Below, in pieces: positions 8,701 to 15,371 of a stretch of DNA of 29,177 bases. The DNA is taken from positions 1 to 29,177 of the forward strand of contig JACPQY010000075.1 in the NCBI GenBank assembly GCA_016190245.1. Reading direction: 5' to 3'. The DNA comes from Nitrospirota bacterium. GTDB lineage: Bacteria; JACPQY01. The notes under the pieces are model-generated. The model was not told where the DNA came from and made no database searches. It saw nothing but the letters and a program-made list of their open reading frames with translations. A program made the position numbers and the translations under genes. How positions within the stretch are numbered: the first letter of the stretch is position 1; every line of letters starts with the position of its first letter.

Positions 8701-9397
8701 CCGGGAAAAACTGAGCGATGTCTACGGCATGGCGCAGTGCCTGTTCGGGATGGGCAACGTGGCCCAGCAGCTCGGGCAACTTCGGGAAGCGGGGGACTAC
8801 TTCCGGCGCTCGCTCCCGTTGAACGAATCCATCGGCAATCAGTTCGGGGTGGGACAGTGCGTCAACGGTCTGGCGGAGGTGGATCGCTTCCTCGGCAACC
8901 TGGAAGAGGCGGAGGCGGGATACCGCCGGGCTCTCCTGATTTACGAGGCGATCGGCTCGGAGGTCGCGCTTTTCCCGAGGTTGAACCTTGGCCTTGTGCT
9001 GGTGGCCAGGGGGAACCATTCAGAGGCACGCGAGGTCCTTCAGGCCGGCGCGCGGATCTTGGAGCGCTCCGGGCGGCGGGGGCTGCTGGGGTGCGTCCAT
9101 GCCGAACTCCTTCCGAGCACGGCGGCGCTGGGCGACTGGGTGGCGTGGGACCGCCACTATGCCGCGGCGAGCGCGATTCTGGCCGAGACGGGCGAAGTGG
9201 ACGTGGACGTGGCCTGGCCGGCCCAGCTTGCCGGCGATGTCGCGGCAAAGGGCGGCGACACCCGGCGAGCGCTTCTCGCCTACCGCCTGGCGTTGCGCCA
9301 ATGGAAGGCGTTGAAGAACCCGGAGAAGGTCGGCGAGGTCATGGCGGCGATGGAGCGGATCGGGAAGGAAGAGGGGAAAGGCCCGCTGCGGACGTAG
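5759..9397 (+). CDS. Ser/Thr protein kinase fused to an AAA-type ATPase and TPR domain
   Basis: 1212 aa with a GTG start. Residues about 34-300 are a Hanks-type (PknB-like) kinase: glycine loop GQGGMGQV (41-48), ATP-anchoring K63, catalytic HRDLKPGN (164-171, D166), DFG (188-190) and a GTPYYMAPEQ activation segment. All key residues are present, so it should be active. After an acidic linker comes an AAA_16-type module with Walker A GAAGNGKS (438-445) and Walker B VILWLDD (561-567), as in STAND/MalT-like regulators. The C-terminal third, from about residue 830, is alpha-helical with TPRs (repeats such as GDLTTAVSLFTQAL). No transmembrane helix or DNA-binding domain is seen, so it is a cytoplasmic signalling protein. 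This architecture is common in Myxococcota and other Deltaproteobacteria. It converges on the FHA-GGDEF gene 12 bp downstream, whose FHA domain is a plausible phosphothreonine reader for this kinase. Confidence 0.92.
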   Translation: MSKGIDWVEQAYVVRDELEDRKGAPPSGIPLGPFVLDHPIGQGGMGQVWRGIHRVQEVPVALKVITAKAARDRKYLDAFQNEVQAVATLDHPGIVTVFDVNRVTPEAEEKSQGQLVTGSPVLAMELASLGSLNERTVLSWDDLRRTLQVLLEALAHAHARGVIHRDLKPGNILVCGDGDPRPGLKLSDFGLAHAVERQEREGSRERVMGTPYYMAPEQVRGHWRDYGPWTDLFSLGCVAYALASGAPPFKRRNPKAVMEAQLHESPPPLVARMPLPAGFEGWLLRLVEKDPGARFQRAADAAYALERLGDAEAKGTGGSEAGRQVRGAEAEAADEESTSLVTEEHTATLDGPEVPAPETGEVSPGGTRLCARAVPPLPHEWHEPPSRARSMRFVGAGLGLYGLRAIPVVGRARERDAMWQALAAVRTTGTARVVVLRGAAGNGKSRLVEWMTQRAHEVGSAQVVRGTHSPIGGPAEGLPRMVARLLGCIGLNRAEVAERAERILRGQGVTSPYEWNALAELVAPAPEDASGGGAIVRFASPTERYVLVRRLLEREARHRPVILWLDDVQWGSDAVAFVEHLVAAQDLTPTPVLVLLTLQEEALAERPVEAAQLGELLRLPAVSALSVPALSRAERAQLVEQLLGLEGELAAHVEERSAGNPLFAVQLVGDWVERGVLEVGPTGFILRPGEKAILPDTIHEVWRARVRKLLEGQGGGGEEALEIAAAVALEVDAHEWAEACTQAGVAPPDGLVPALVGARLAGRTEAGWAFAHGMLRESLERMAREAGRWEKHNLACAAMLRRRFPGRQRGIPERLGRHLTEAGRFEEALQPLWDGAEDRRAASDYRQAHALLSERDHLLETLMIPPTDERWGAGWILRCQISRLQGQYDAAQRWAERARTEAEQSGWASILPRSLRELGEVAQRKGDLTTAVSLFTQALRLHQASANEAGSADCLQGLAQAALRHGHHDRSLELLRNALSLREKLSDVYGMAQCLFGMGNVAQQLGQLREAGDYFRRSLPLNESIGNQFGVGQCVNGLAEVDRFLGNLEEAEAGYRRALLIYEAIGSEVALFPRLNLGLVLVARGNHSEAREVLQAGARILERSGRRGLLGCVHAELLPSTAALGDWVAWDRHYAAASAILAETGEVDVDVAWPAQLAGDVAAKGGDTRRALLAYRLALRQWKALKNPEKVGEVMAAMERIGKEEGKGPLRT

Positions 9398-9409
9398 GCG
9401 AGCGGGCGA

Positions 9410-10369
9410 CTACGGCTGTGGCGAGGGCGCCGGCGACCACCTCGCCACGCGGTTCCGGCCGGCTTCCTTCGCGTGGTACATCGCCTCGTCCGCACGTCGC
9501 AGTACGGTCTCGGTGGTCAGGCGCTCGGCGGGATCCAGGACGCAGACGCCCACGCTGACGGTGACCTGTACGGTCGTGGTGCGGAACTCGAAGGGTCGGC
9601 GCTCGATGTCGGAACGGACACGCTCGGCGAGGACGGAGGCGGCCTCGGCATTGGCCTTGAGGGCCACCAGAACGAACTCCTCGCCGCCGAAGCGACACAC
9701 CAGGTCCTCTTGGCGAACCGCCTGCATAAGGCGGTGCGCGATCCCGCGCAGCACGGCATCGCCGGCCACGTGGCCGTGGGTGTCGTTCACCTTCTTGAAA
9801 TGATCGACATCCACCATGAGCACGGCGAGGGGCTCCTCGTAGCGCGAAACGGCGCTGAGTTTCGCGTCGAGCTGCTCGAGCAGATAGTGCTTGTTGAAGA
9901 GGTCGGTGAGCGGGTCGCGCGTGGCCAGGCGGTACATCTCGTCAAGCCAGGCATTCTCCAGATCGCTGGTGTGGAGGAACTTGAAGACGTTGGTGCCGAT
10001 GTGGAGGCGGTCCCCGTCGGAGAGCGCCGAGAGCTCCACGCGCTTGGAGTTAACGTACGTGCCGTTCGTGCTCTCGAGGTCCCTCAGTTCGTATCGGCCG
10101 TCGGTGGCGACGATGTCGGCATGGTGTCGGGAGACGAAATCGTCGCCGGCCAAGCGGATGTCCATGCCCCTGGCCCGGCCGATCGAAAGGAGGGGGCGAT
10201 CGACATCGAATCGGGTGCCCCGGAGCTCGCCGTTGAGTGCCACGAGGCAGGCCATCTTGGGGGCACCGGTCAGCCGGCGGGTTGCGTCATCGACAGGACC
10301 CTCGCCCTCGTGGAGGGTGGTTTTCTCGTCCTCACGGTCGAACGCGTCGTCAGGGAACTTTGTGCTCAC
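9410..10369 (-). CDS. FHA-GGDEF diguanylate cyclase
   Basis: 319 aa with a GTG start. The N-terminal FHA domain (about residues 58-130: LLSIGRARGMDIRL, SRHHADI, LESTNGTYVN) binds phosphothreonine peptides and keeps the conserved GR, SRHH and NGT motifs. The C-terminal GGDEF domain (about 150-312) makes cyclic di-GMP from two GTP. The active-site motif is GGEEF (228-232), and an RxxD inhibitory site (RQED, 219-222) lies exactly five residues before it, so product feedback inhibition is expected. No transmembrane helix is present. This is the FHA-GGDEF arrangement known from several Deltaproteobacteria. Its tail-to-tail position beside a Ser/Thr kinase gene suggests a kinase-to-c-di-GMP link, which is inference. 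Confidence 0.93.
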   Translation of the reverse strand: MSTKFPDDAFDREDEKTTLHEGEGPVDDATRRLTGAPKMACLVALNGELRGTRFDVDRPLLSIGRARGMDIRLAGDDFVSRHHADIVATDGRYELRDLESTNGTYVNSKRVELSALSDGDRLHIGTNVFKFLHTSDLENAWLDEMYRLATRDPLTDLFNKHYLLEQLDAKLSAVSRYEEPLAVLMVDVDHFKKVNDTHGHVAGDAVLRGIAHRLMQAVRQEDLVCRFGGEEFVLVALKANAEAASVLAERVRSDIERRPFEFRTTTVQVTVSVGVCVLDPAERLTTETVLRRADEAMYHAKEAGRNRVARWSPAPSPQP

Positions 10370-10380
10370 GAGTGGTCCGG

Positions 10381-10409
10381 ATCATATCGTCTTCGCGCCG
10401 CGCTCGCCA
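10381..10409 (-). promoter_or_regulatory. Weak candidate promoter of the FHA-GGDEF gene
   Basis: On the minus strand TATGAT (10386-10381, 5 of 6 to the -10 consensus) follows TGGCGA (3 of 6 to the -35) with a 17-bp spacer, just before the GTG start at 10369. The leader would be only a few nucleotides long. Consensus matching only. Confidence 0.25.
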
Positions 10410-10447
10410 GTCGTGCCGCGGAGGTTTTCATCAAGCGTGTTGGACGC

Positions 10448-10507
10448 GTAGGGGGCGGCTGCCTACTCCGCCGAGCCGTCCTCCGTCCGCCTCAGGCGGA
10501 CTGCTAC
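10448..10507. repeat. REPIN-like inverted pair with GTAG/CTAC feet
   Basis: This 60-bp intergenic element begins GTAG (10448-10451) and ends CTAC (10504-10507). The right half is a clear hairpin, gtccgcc-tca-ggcggac (10485-10501). The left half has a weaker ggcgg/ccgcc pairing. Size and outward GTAG feet match the element at 23168-23226. In E. coli, REP sequences recognised by RAYTs carry a conserved GTAG tetranucleotide at the hairpin foot. Confidence 0.5.
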
Positions 10508-10546
10508 GGGAAGCGGCTGCGAAGGCCGGATGCCGACCCTTCCCTT

Positions 10547-10568
10547 GGGCCGCCGAGGCGGCCCCTAC
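10547..10568 (-). repeat. Single REP-like hairpin with GTAG foot
   Basis: gggccgcc-ga-ggcggccc (10547-10564) is an 8-bp perfect stem followed by cctac, so the minus strand reads GTAGGGGCCGCC. The head GTAGGGG is identical to the heads of the hairpins at 23168-23226 and 29152-29177, while the stem sequence differs with compensating changes on both sides. Confidence 0.5.
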
Positions 10569-10654
10569 ATGGACAATGGCCTGGCGACGGATCGTGGTTC
10601 TCCCTATGAGCTGTTTTCCCCATGAGCTTGACATCCCCATGGTCCGGGTACGTA

Positions 10655-11770
10655 ATGACCGCCATGAAAGACCGAAAGCGCACGCCTCTGAACGGCTGGC
10701 ACGCGGACGCTGGCGCGAGGATGATCGACTTCGCGGGCTGGGACATGCCTGTCTTCTACGAGAGCATCATCGAGGAGCACTTGGCGGTGCGCAAACAGGC
10801 GGGACTGTTCGATATCAGCCACATGGGGCGCGTGGAGGTGCGCGGGCCGGGTGCGCGGGACGCGATCTCCCGGCTGGTGACGAACAACGTGGGCAAACTG
10901 GTCCCGGGGAGGGCGTTGTACACCCTGATGTGCGATCCGGCGGGGGGGGTGGTGGACGATGTGATCGTGTACCAACTCGCGCCCGAGGAGTACCTCATCT
11001 GCGTCAACGCGGTGAATCGGGTGGCAGACGTCGAATGGATGAGGGCCCATGCCGAGGGGAATCTCGAGATCGTGGACCGAAGCGACGAGACGGCGCAGGT
11101 GGCGATCCAGGGGCCGATCTCGGCGGAGATCCTCGCGGCGGTTCTCGGACCGGCGGTGGGCGGTCTTCGTTTCTTCGGCTGCCTCAGGAGCCCGTGGGAG
11201 GGGGAACCTCTTGTTGTGGCGCGTACGGGGTACACCGGCGAGGACGGATTCGAGATCTACCTGCCCGCCTGGCGGCTTGTGGACCTCTGGCAGAAACTCC
11301 TTCTGGCTGGTCGGAAGCAAGGGCTTGTGCCCTGCGGGCTGGGCGCCCGCGACGGCCTCCGCCTCGAGATGGGGTACCCGCTCTACGGCAAGGAGATCTC
11401 GCGGGAGATCGGGCCCGTGGAGGCCGGGCTCATGCGCTTTGTTGACTTGCAAAAAGAAGCCTTCATCGGTAAGGATGCGATTCGCATGAAGGCCCAGAAT
11501 TCGAATGCCCAAGTCAGAGGAGTGGCGCTCAAAGGGGCGGGTGTGATCCGGGACGGCTGCCGCATCATGGACGGCGGATCCCGGGCCCCCCTGGGCCGGG
11601 TGACGAGCGGGGGCTACTCGCCCACGCTCAAGAAGTCGATCGGCCTCGCCTTGATCACCACCCAGTTCCAGGGAAAGGACCTGAACGTGGAGATACGCGA
11701 TCGCTTGGTTCCCGCGCACGTGTCGTCGGTGCCCTTCGTGCAGCCGGGCACGCGCAGGACCGGGCCATGA
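10655..11770 (+). CDS. gcvT: Glycine cleavage system T protein (aminomethyltransferase)
   Basis: 371 aa. GcvT takes the aminomethyl group from lipoylated GcvH and transfers it to tetrahydrofolate, giving methylene-THF and ammonia. Family motifs are clear: RTPLNGWHADAGARMIDFAGWDMPV at the N-terminus (shown here in part by its order), LFDISHMG, TLMCDPAGGVVDD, ARTGYTGEDGFEIY, and DGLRLEMGYPLYG before the C-terminal barrel. Length fits the family (about 360-375 aa). The start is uncertain: ATGs at 10622, 10655 and 10664 are all in frame and none has a good ribosome-binding site. Homology favours 10655 or 10664, because family members begin only a few residues before the RTPL motif. First gene of the gcvT-H-PA-PB cluster, 50 bp ahead of gcvH. 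No glycine riboswitch is recognisable upstream. Confidence 0.95.
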   Translation: MTAMKDRKRTPLNGWHADAGARMIDFAGWDMPVFYESIIEEHLAVRKQAGLFDISHMGRVEVRGPGARDAISRLVTNNVGKLVPGRALYTLMCDPAGGVVDDVIVYQLAPEEYLICVNAVNRVADVEWMRAHAEGNLEIVDRSDETAQVAIQGPISAEILAAVLGPAVGGLRFFGCLRSPWEGEPLVVARTGYTGEDGFEIYLPAWRLVDLWQKLLLAGRKQGLVPCGLGARDGLRLEMGYPLYGKEISREIGPVEAGLMRFVDLQKEAFIGKDAIRMKAQNSNAQVRGVALKGAGVIRDGCRIMDGGSRAPLGRVTSGGYSPTLKKSIGLALITTQFQGKDLNVEIRDRLVPAHVSSVPFVQPGTRRTGP

Positions 11771-11806
11771 CGTCTCGCCCCGGGGGTCCGCCGGGAGACC
11801 CGCCGC

Positions 11807-11814
11807 AAAGGAGG
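11807..11814 (+). promoter_or_regulatory. Ribosome-binding site that fixes the gcvH start
   Basis: AAAGGAGG lies 6 nt before the ATG at 11821. The longer in-frame reading from 11767 has no such site and would overlap the end of gcvT, so 11821 is taken as the gcvH start. Confidence 0.8.
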
Positions 11815-11820
11815 CAGCCT

Positions 11821-12246
11821 ATGAAGAAGAAAAAGACAAGCCACGAATACCCCCCGGATCTGCTCTACACGCGGGAACACGAGTGGGCCCGGCGCGAAGA
11901 TGAGTCGATCATGATCGTGGGGATCACCGACTACGCGCAGGACGCGCTCGGGGATATCGTGTACGTCGAGCTGCCGGAAGAGGGGGAGGAAGTCCTGAAG
12001 GATGAGTCATTCGGCTTCGTAGAAAGTGTGAAGTCAGTCTCGGACATCTACTCGCCGGTCAGCGGGAAGGTGGTCGAGATCAACCTGGACGTGAAAGAGA
12101 CCCCCGACCTCGTGAACCAGGACGCGTACGCGGACGGCTGGCTGGTGAAGATCGCGATGTCGGATACCTCCGAACTGGACGATCTGATGAACGCGGAGCA
12201 GTACAAGAAGTACGTCGAGGAGGAGCTGGAGAAGGACGAGGAGTAG
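11821..12246 (+). CDS. gcvH: Glycine cleavage system H protein (lipoyl carrier)
   Basis: 141 aa. GcvH shuttles the methylamine intermediate between P, T and L proteins on a lipoyl arm. The motif ESVKSVSDIYSPVSG contains the lipoylated lysine, K71. YTREHEWARRE near the N-terminus and ITDYAQDALGDIVYVELP are conserved in the family. A perfect ribosome-binding site precedes the ATG. The C-terminus ends in an acidic tail (EEELEKDEE), a little longer than in E. coli. It lies between gcvT and gcvPA and is surely co-transcribed with them. The L protein (dihydrolipoyl dehydrogenase) and lipoylation genes are not in this window. Confidence 0.95.
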   Translation: MKKKKTSHEYPPDLLYTREHEWARREDESIMIVGITDYAQDALGDIVYVELPEEGEEVLKDESFGFVESVKSVSDIYSPVSGKVVEINLDVKETPDLVNQDAYADGWLVKIAMSDTSELDDLMNAEQYKKYVEEELEKDEE

Positions 12247-12273
12247 AGGCTTCCATCGGCCCACCGAGCAGGT

Positions 12274-12289
12274 CGGGCGATGTCGCCCG
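12274..12289. repeat. Small hairpin in the gcvH-gcvPA gap
   Basis: cgggcga-tg-tcgcccg forms a 7-bp perfect stem in the 84-bp gap between gcvH and gcvPA. No T-tract follows, so it is not a standard terminator. It may stabilise the upstream part of the message or lower expression of gcvPA relative to gcvT and gcvH. Confidence 0.3.
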
Positions 12290-12330
12290 GTTGCCCGAGC
12301 AAGAAGGCCCACGCCTCGAACGATCAGCCC

Positions 12331-13659
12331 ATGAGATTCTTCCCCAGCAGCGCCACCGAGATACAGGAGATGCTCTCCAAGATCGGGGTCCGCTCGGTGG
12401 ACGAGCTGTTCGAGGTCATTCCGCGCGATGTCCGGCTCCAGAAACGCCTGTTGATCCCCGGCCCGATGTCCGAGCAGGAGATCGAGGCCCATGCCGACGC
12501 CCTCGAAGGGGCGCTCAAGACCCCGGAGCGGCATTTCCTGGGGGCGGGCGCCTACGATCACTTCATCCCCTCGGCCGTGGGGGCCCTCGTGGGCCGGTCG
12601 GAATTCTCCACGGCCTATACACCCTACCAGCCGGAGGTGAGCCAGGGCACGCTCCAGGCCTTGTTCGAGTTTCAGTCCGTCATGGCCGGACTGATGGGGA
12701 CGGATCTCGCGAACGCGTCTCTCTACGACGGGGCGTCCGCCTCGGCAGAGGCCGTGATGATGGCACTCCGCGTGGCCAAGAAGGGCCGCGTGCTGGTGGC
12801 GCGCTCCGTGCATCCGGAGTACCGGCAGGTGATGCGGACGTACGCCGGTGCGGATAGGCTGGAGGAAATCGGCTGGCGGGCGGACGGCGGGGTGGATACC
12901 GGAGTGCTGGCCTCGCGCCTGGGGCCCGAGGTTGCCGCAGTTGTAGTGCAGAGCCCGAATGTTTTCGGCGTGATCGAGCGTCTCCGTGACATGCGCACGC
13001 TGTGGGGGGCGAAGGGCCCCTTGCTCGTTTGCGTCGTGAACGAGCCGGTCAGCCTGGGCCTGATCGAGGCGCCGGCGCGGTTGGGGGCGGATATCGTGGC
13101 CGCAGAGGCGCAGGGGCTCGGCGTGCCGCTCTCGTTCGGCGGACCCTACGTCGGGGTTCTTGGGGCGCGCGCGGAGTTCATGCGTGACATGCCGGGTCGG
13201 CTGATCGGGGCATCGATCGACAAGCACGGCAAGCGGGCCTTCGTCATCGCGCTGGCCACGCGCGAGCAGCACATTCGCCGCGAGCGCGCCACCTCAAACA
13301 TCTGCACCAACCAGGCCCTGTGCGCGCTGGCGGTGACGGTGAACCTGGCCCTCCTGGGGCCGAAGGGTCTCGGCGAACTGGCGGATCTCAATCACCGCGC
13401 GGCCTCGGCCCTGCGGGGCGTGGCGGTCGGCGGGGGGGGGGCGGCGCCGGCCTTCTCCGGTCCGTACTTTAATGAATTCGCCGTCCGCCTGCGGCGGCCT
13501 GTTGCGCGTGTGCTGGAAGAGGCCGAGGCGCGCAACATCGTGCTGGGTCTTCCCCTCGGCCGGTACTATCCTGAGCTCGAGGATTGCCTGTTGATGTGTG
13601 CGACGGAGAAATCGGACCCGTCGCGCTTCGCCGACTTGGCGCCTCTCTTCCGCGCGTGA
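12331..13659 (+). CDS. gcvPA: Glycine dehydrogenase (decarboxylating) subunit 1
   Basis: 442 aa from ATG 12331; an upstream in-frame ATG at 12280 would add 17 residues lacking family character. GcvPA with GcvPB forms the PLP-dependent P protein, which decarboxylates glycine and loads the aminomethyl group on GcvH. Family motifs include the N-terminal MRFFPSSATEIQEML, FLGAGAYDHFIPSAV, AYTPYQPEVSQGTLQ, SLYDGASASAEA, and EAQGLGVPLSFGGPYVG. The C-terminal part carries TSNICTNQAL. The PLP lysine is in the partner subunit. A run of ten G at 13432-13441 lies in a poly-glycine loop without breaking the frame. The stop is 1 nt from the gcvPB start, so the two subunits are probably translationally coupled. 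Confidence 0.95.
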   Translation: MRFFPSSATEIQEMLSKIGVRSVDELFEVIPRDVRLQKRLLIPGPMSEQEIEAHADALEGALKTPERHFLGAGAYDHFIPSAVGALVGRSEFSTAYTPYQPEVSQGTLQALFEFQSVMAGLMGTDLANASLYDGASASAEAVMMALRVAKKGRVLVARSVHPEYRQVMRTYAGADRLEEIGWRADGGVDTGVLASRLGPEVAAVVVQSPNVFGVIERLRDMRTLWGAKGPLLVCVVNEPVSLGLIEAPARLGADIVAAEAQGLGVPLSFGGPYVGVLGARAEFMRDMPGRLIGASIDKHGKRAFVIALATREQHIRRERATSNICTNQALCALAVTVNLALLGPKGLGELADLNHRAASALRGVAVGGGGAAPAFSGPYFNEFAVRLRRPVARVLEEAEARNIVLGLPLGRYYPELEDCLLMCATEKSDPSRFADLAPLFRA

Positions 13660-13660
13660 C

Positions 13661-15142
13661 ATGAACGAGGAACGCCCCGGCCGGAACGACAGCCTCTCGA
13701 GGGCGGGCATCGAGCCCACCCTCTTCGAGATCGGCCGCCCCGGGCACGGCGGGTACAGCCTTCCGCGGCCCCCCTTGCCGGAAGGAGCGGACCCTATCCC
13801 CGGTGAACTCCTCCGCCAAGATGCCCCCCCACTTCCGGAGTTGGCGGAGCCGGAAGTCGTCCGCCACTTCACCCGCCTGTCGCGGCTGAACTTCAGTATT
13901 GACATCGGTATGTACCCTTTGGGGTCGTGTACGATGAAATACAACCCCAAGATTTGCGAGTCGGTCGCCGGACGGCGAAGCCTGCAATCCCTCCATCCGT
14001 ATCTTCCCGCCTCGCGGGTCCAGGGCGTCCTCAAACTGATGTTCGATCTCGAGCAGTACCTCCAGGAAGTGAGCGGGATGGACGCCGTCAGTCTTCAGCC
14101 CAGCGCCGGGGCCCAGGGAGAGTTTCTCGGGCTCAAGTTGATCGCAAAATACTTTGAAAAGAAGGGCGAGCGACGGCGTAAAGTGCTCCTGCCGGATACG
14201 GCGCACGGCACGAATCCCGCCAGTTCGGCGCTGGCCGGTTTCGAAGTGCAGGAGATCAAGAGCGGGGAGAAGGGAATCCTCGACCCCCGCGTCGTCCGAA
14301 AGGCGGTGGACGAGGAGACGGCCGCGATCATGATCACCAATCCCAACACGCTGGGCCTCTTCGAGAGTCAGATCGCCAAGGTGGCGGAGGCCGTGCATGA
14401 GAAGGGAGGGTTCGTGTATGGGGACGGCGCGAATCTGAATGCCATCCTCGGGCGCGCCCGGCCGGGCGACATGGGTTTCGATGTTGTCCAGTTCAATCTG
14501 CACAAGACGTTCTCCACGCCTCACGGTGGCGGCGGACCAGGGGCGGGGCCTGTTGGCGTGAAGCAGAAGCTCGTTCCGTATCTGCCCGTGCCGCGGATCC
14601 GGCTGAGTGAAGGACGGTACCTCCTTGAGGACAACCTACCGGATTCGGTCGGTCGTGTTCGCGCGTTCTACGGCAACTTCCTTGTTCTGGTTCGTGCCTA
14701 TGTCTACATCCTGAGCCACGGTGGCGATGGTATGAAAGAAATAAGCGAAAGGGCGGTAGTCTGCGCGAACTATCTGAAGGAACGCATGAAGGAACGCTAT
14801 CACGTGCCGTTTGACGGCCCGTGCATGCACGAGTTCATTGCAACGGACAAGTTCCAGAAGAAGCAGGGCGTTTCCACCCTGGATATCGCAAAACGGCTTA
14901 TTGATTTCGGGTTCCACCCGCCGACGATCTACTTCCCGCTCGTGGTGCATGGGGCGATGATGGTCGAGCCGACGGAAACCGAGAGCAAGGCGACGCTGGA
15001 CCGCTTCGCGGACGCCATGAGACAGATTGCGGACGAGATCCAGGAAGACCCGCGCCGCGTTCAGGAGGCGCCCCATTCGACCCCCTGTGGCCGCATCAAC
15101 GAAGTGGTGGCGAACCGGTTCCCCGTGCTAAGGTGGGGGTAG
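13661..15142 (+). CDS. gcvPB: Glycine dehydrogenase (decarboxylating) subunit 2
   Basis: 493 aa from ATG 13661, 1 nt after the gcvPA stop. This is the catalytic PLP subunit: K282 in FNLHKTFSTPHGGGG is the Schiff-base lysine, and the glycine-rich loop follows it. Other family motifs are GYSLPRPPLP near the N-terminus, MYPLGSCTMKYNPK, LQPSAGAQGE, DTAHGTNPASSA and VEPTETESK at the C-terminus. Length is usual for the split-type subunit (about 480-500 aa). Split GcvPA/PB occurs in many Deltaproteobacteria, Firmicutes and thermophiles, unlike the single-chain GcvP of E. coli. It is the last gene of the operon; no clear intrinsic terminator follows. Confidence 0.95.
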   Translation: MNEERPGRNDSLSRAGIEPTLFEIGRPGHGGYSLPRPPLPEGADPIPGELLRQDAPPLPELAEPEVVRHFTRLSRLNFSIDIGMYPLGSCTMKYNPKICESVAGRRSLQSLHPYLPASRVQGVLKLMFDLEQYLQEVSGMDAVSLQPSAGAQGEFLGLKLIAKYFEKKGERRRKVLLPDTAHGTNPASSALAGFEVQEIKSGEKGILDPRVVRKAVDEETAAIMITNPNTLGLFESQIAKVAEAVHEKGGFVYGDGANLNAILGRARPGDMGFDVVQFNLHKTFSTPHGGGGPGAGPVGVKQKLVPYLPVPRIRLSEGRYLLEDNLPDSVGRVRAFYGNFLVLVRAYVYILSHGGDGMKEISERAVVCANYLKERMKERYHVPFDGPCMHEFIATDKFQKKQGVSTLDIAKRLIDFGFHPPTIYFPLVVHGAMMVEPTETESKATLDRFADAMRQIADEIQEDPRRVQEAPHSTPCGRINEVVANRFPVLRWG

Positions 15143-15285
15143 GGAAAATGGACCTCTGGCGCAGGAGGCACGCAGGCTCAAAGCCCCTTGCCATGGACGG
15201 CATGGGGCCATGCAAGGTCGCCGCGCCCAGGATGGCGCGGCATGCAACATGGCCTGCGCCTACCCCGGAGTTCCGGCCGCGTAGC

Positions 15286-15348
15286 CGCGGGCTTCCCGCC
15301 TGTCAAGTCCGCCACGGCGGACGGACTTCGGCGGGCAGGCAGCCCGCG
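15286..15348. repeat. Nested palindromic element (cruciform-like) upstream of the aminotransferase gene
   Basis: Three successive pairs of arms share one centre: cgcgggct/agcccgcg (15286-15293 and 15341-15348), cccgcc/ggcggg (15295-15300 and 15330-15335) and aagtccg/cggactt (15305-15311 and 15322-15328). An alternative central hairpin is gtccgcc-ac-ggcggac (15307-15322), whose stem is the same as at 10485-10501. The element ends 23 bp before the GTG of the next gene. No coding function is seen in 15143-15371. It is likely a MITE or REP-type repeat. Confidence 0.5.
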
Positions 15349-15371
15349 TCGTCGCGATCGAGGCTCTGAAA

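Noticed and set aside
10370-10654. Glycine riboswitch upstream of gcvT
   Set aside because: Glycine riboswitches often precede gcv operons, but I see no recognisable aptamer core here; the structure in this region is explained by GTAG-footed palindromes.
12034-13272. Long minus-strand open frame (412 codons) across gcvH and gcvPA
   Set aside because: It is the antisense shadow of well-supported gcv genes, lacks family motifs, and arises from high GC content.
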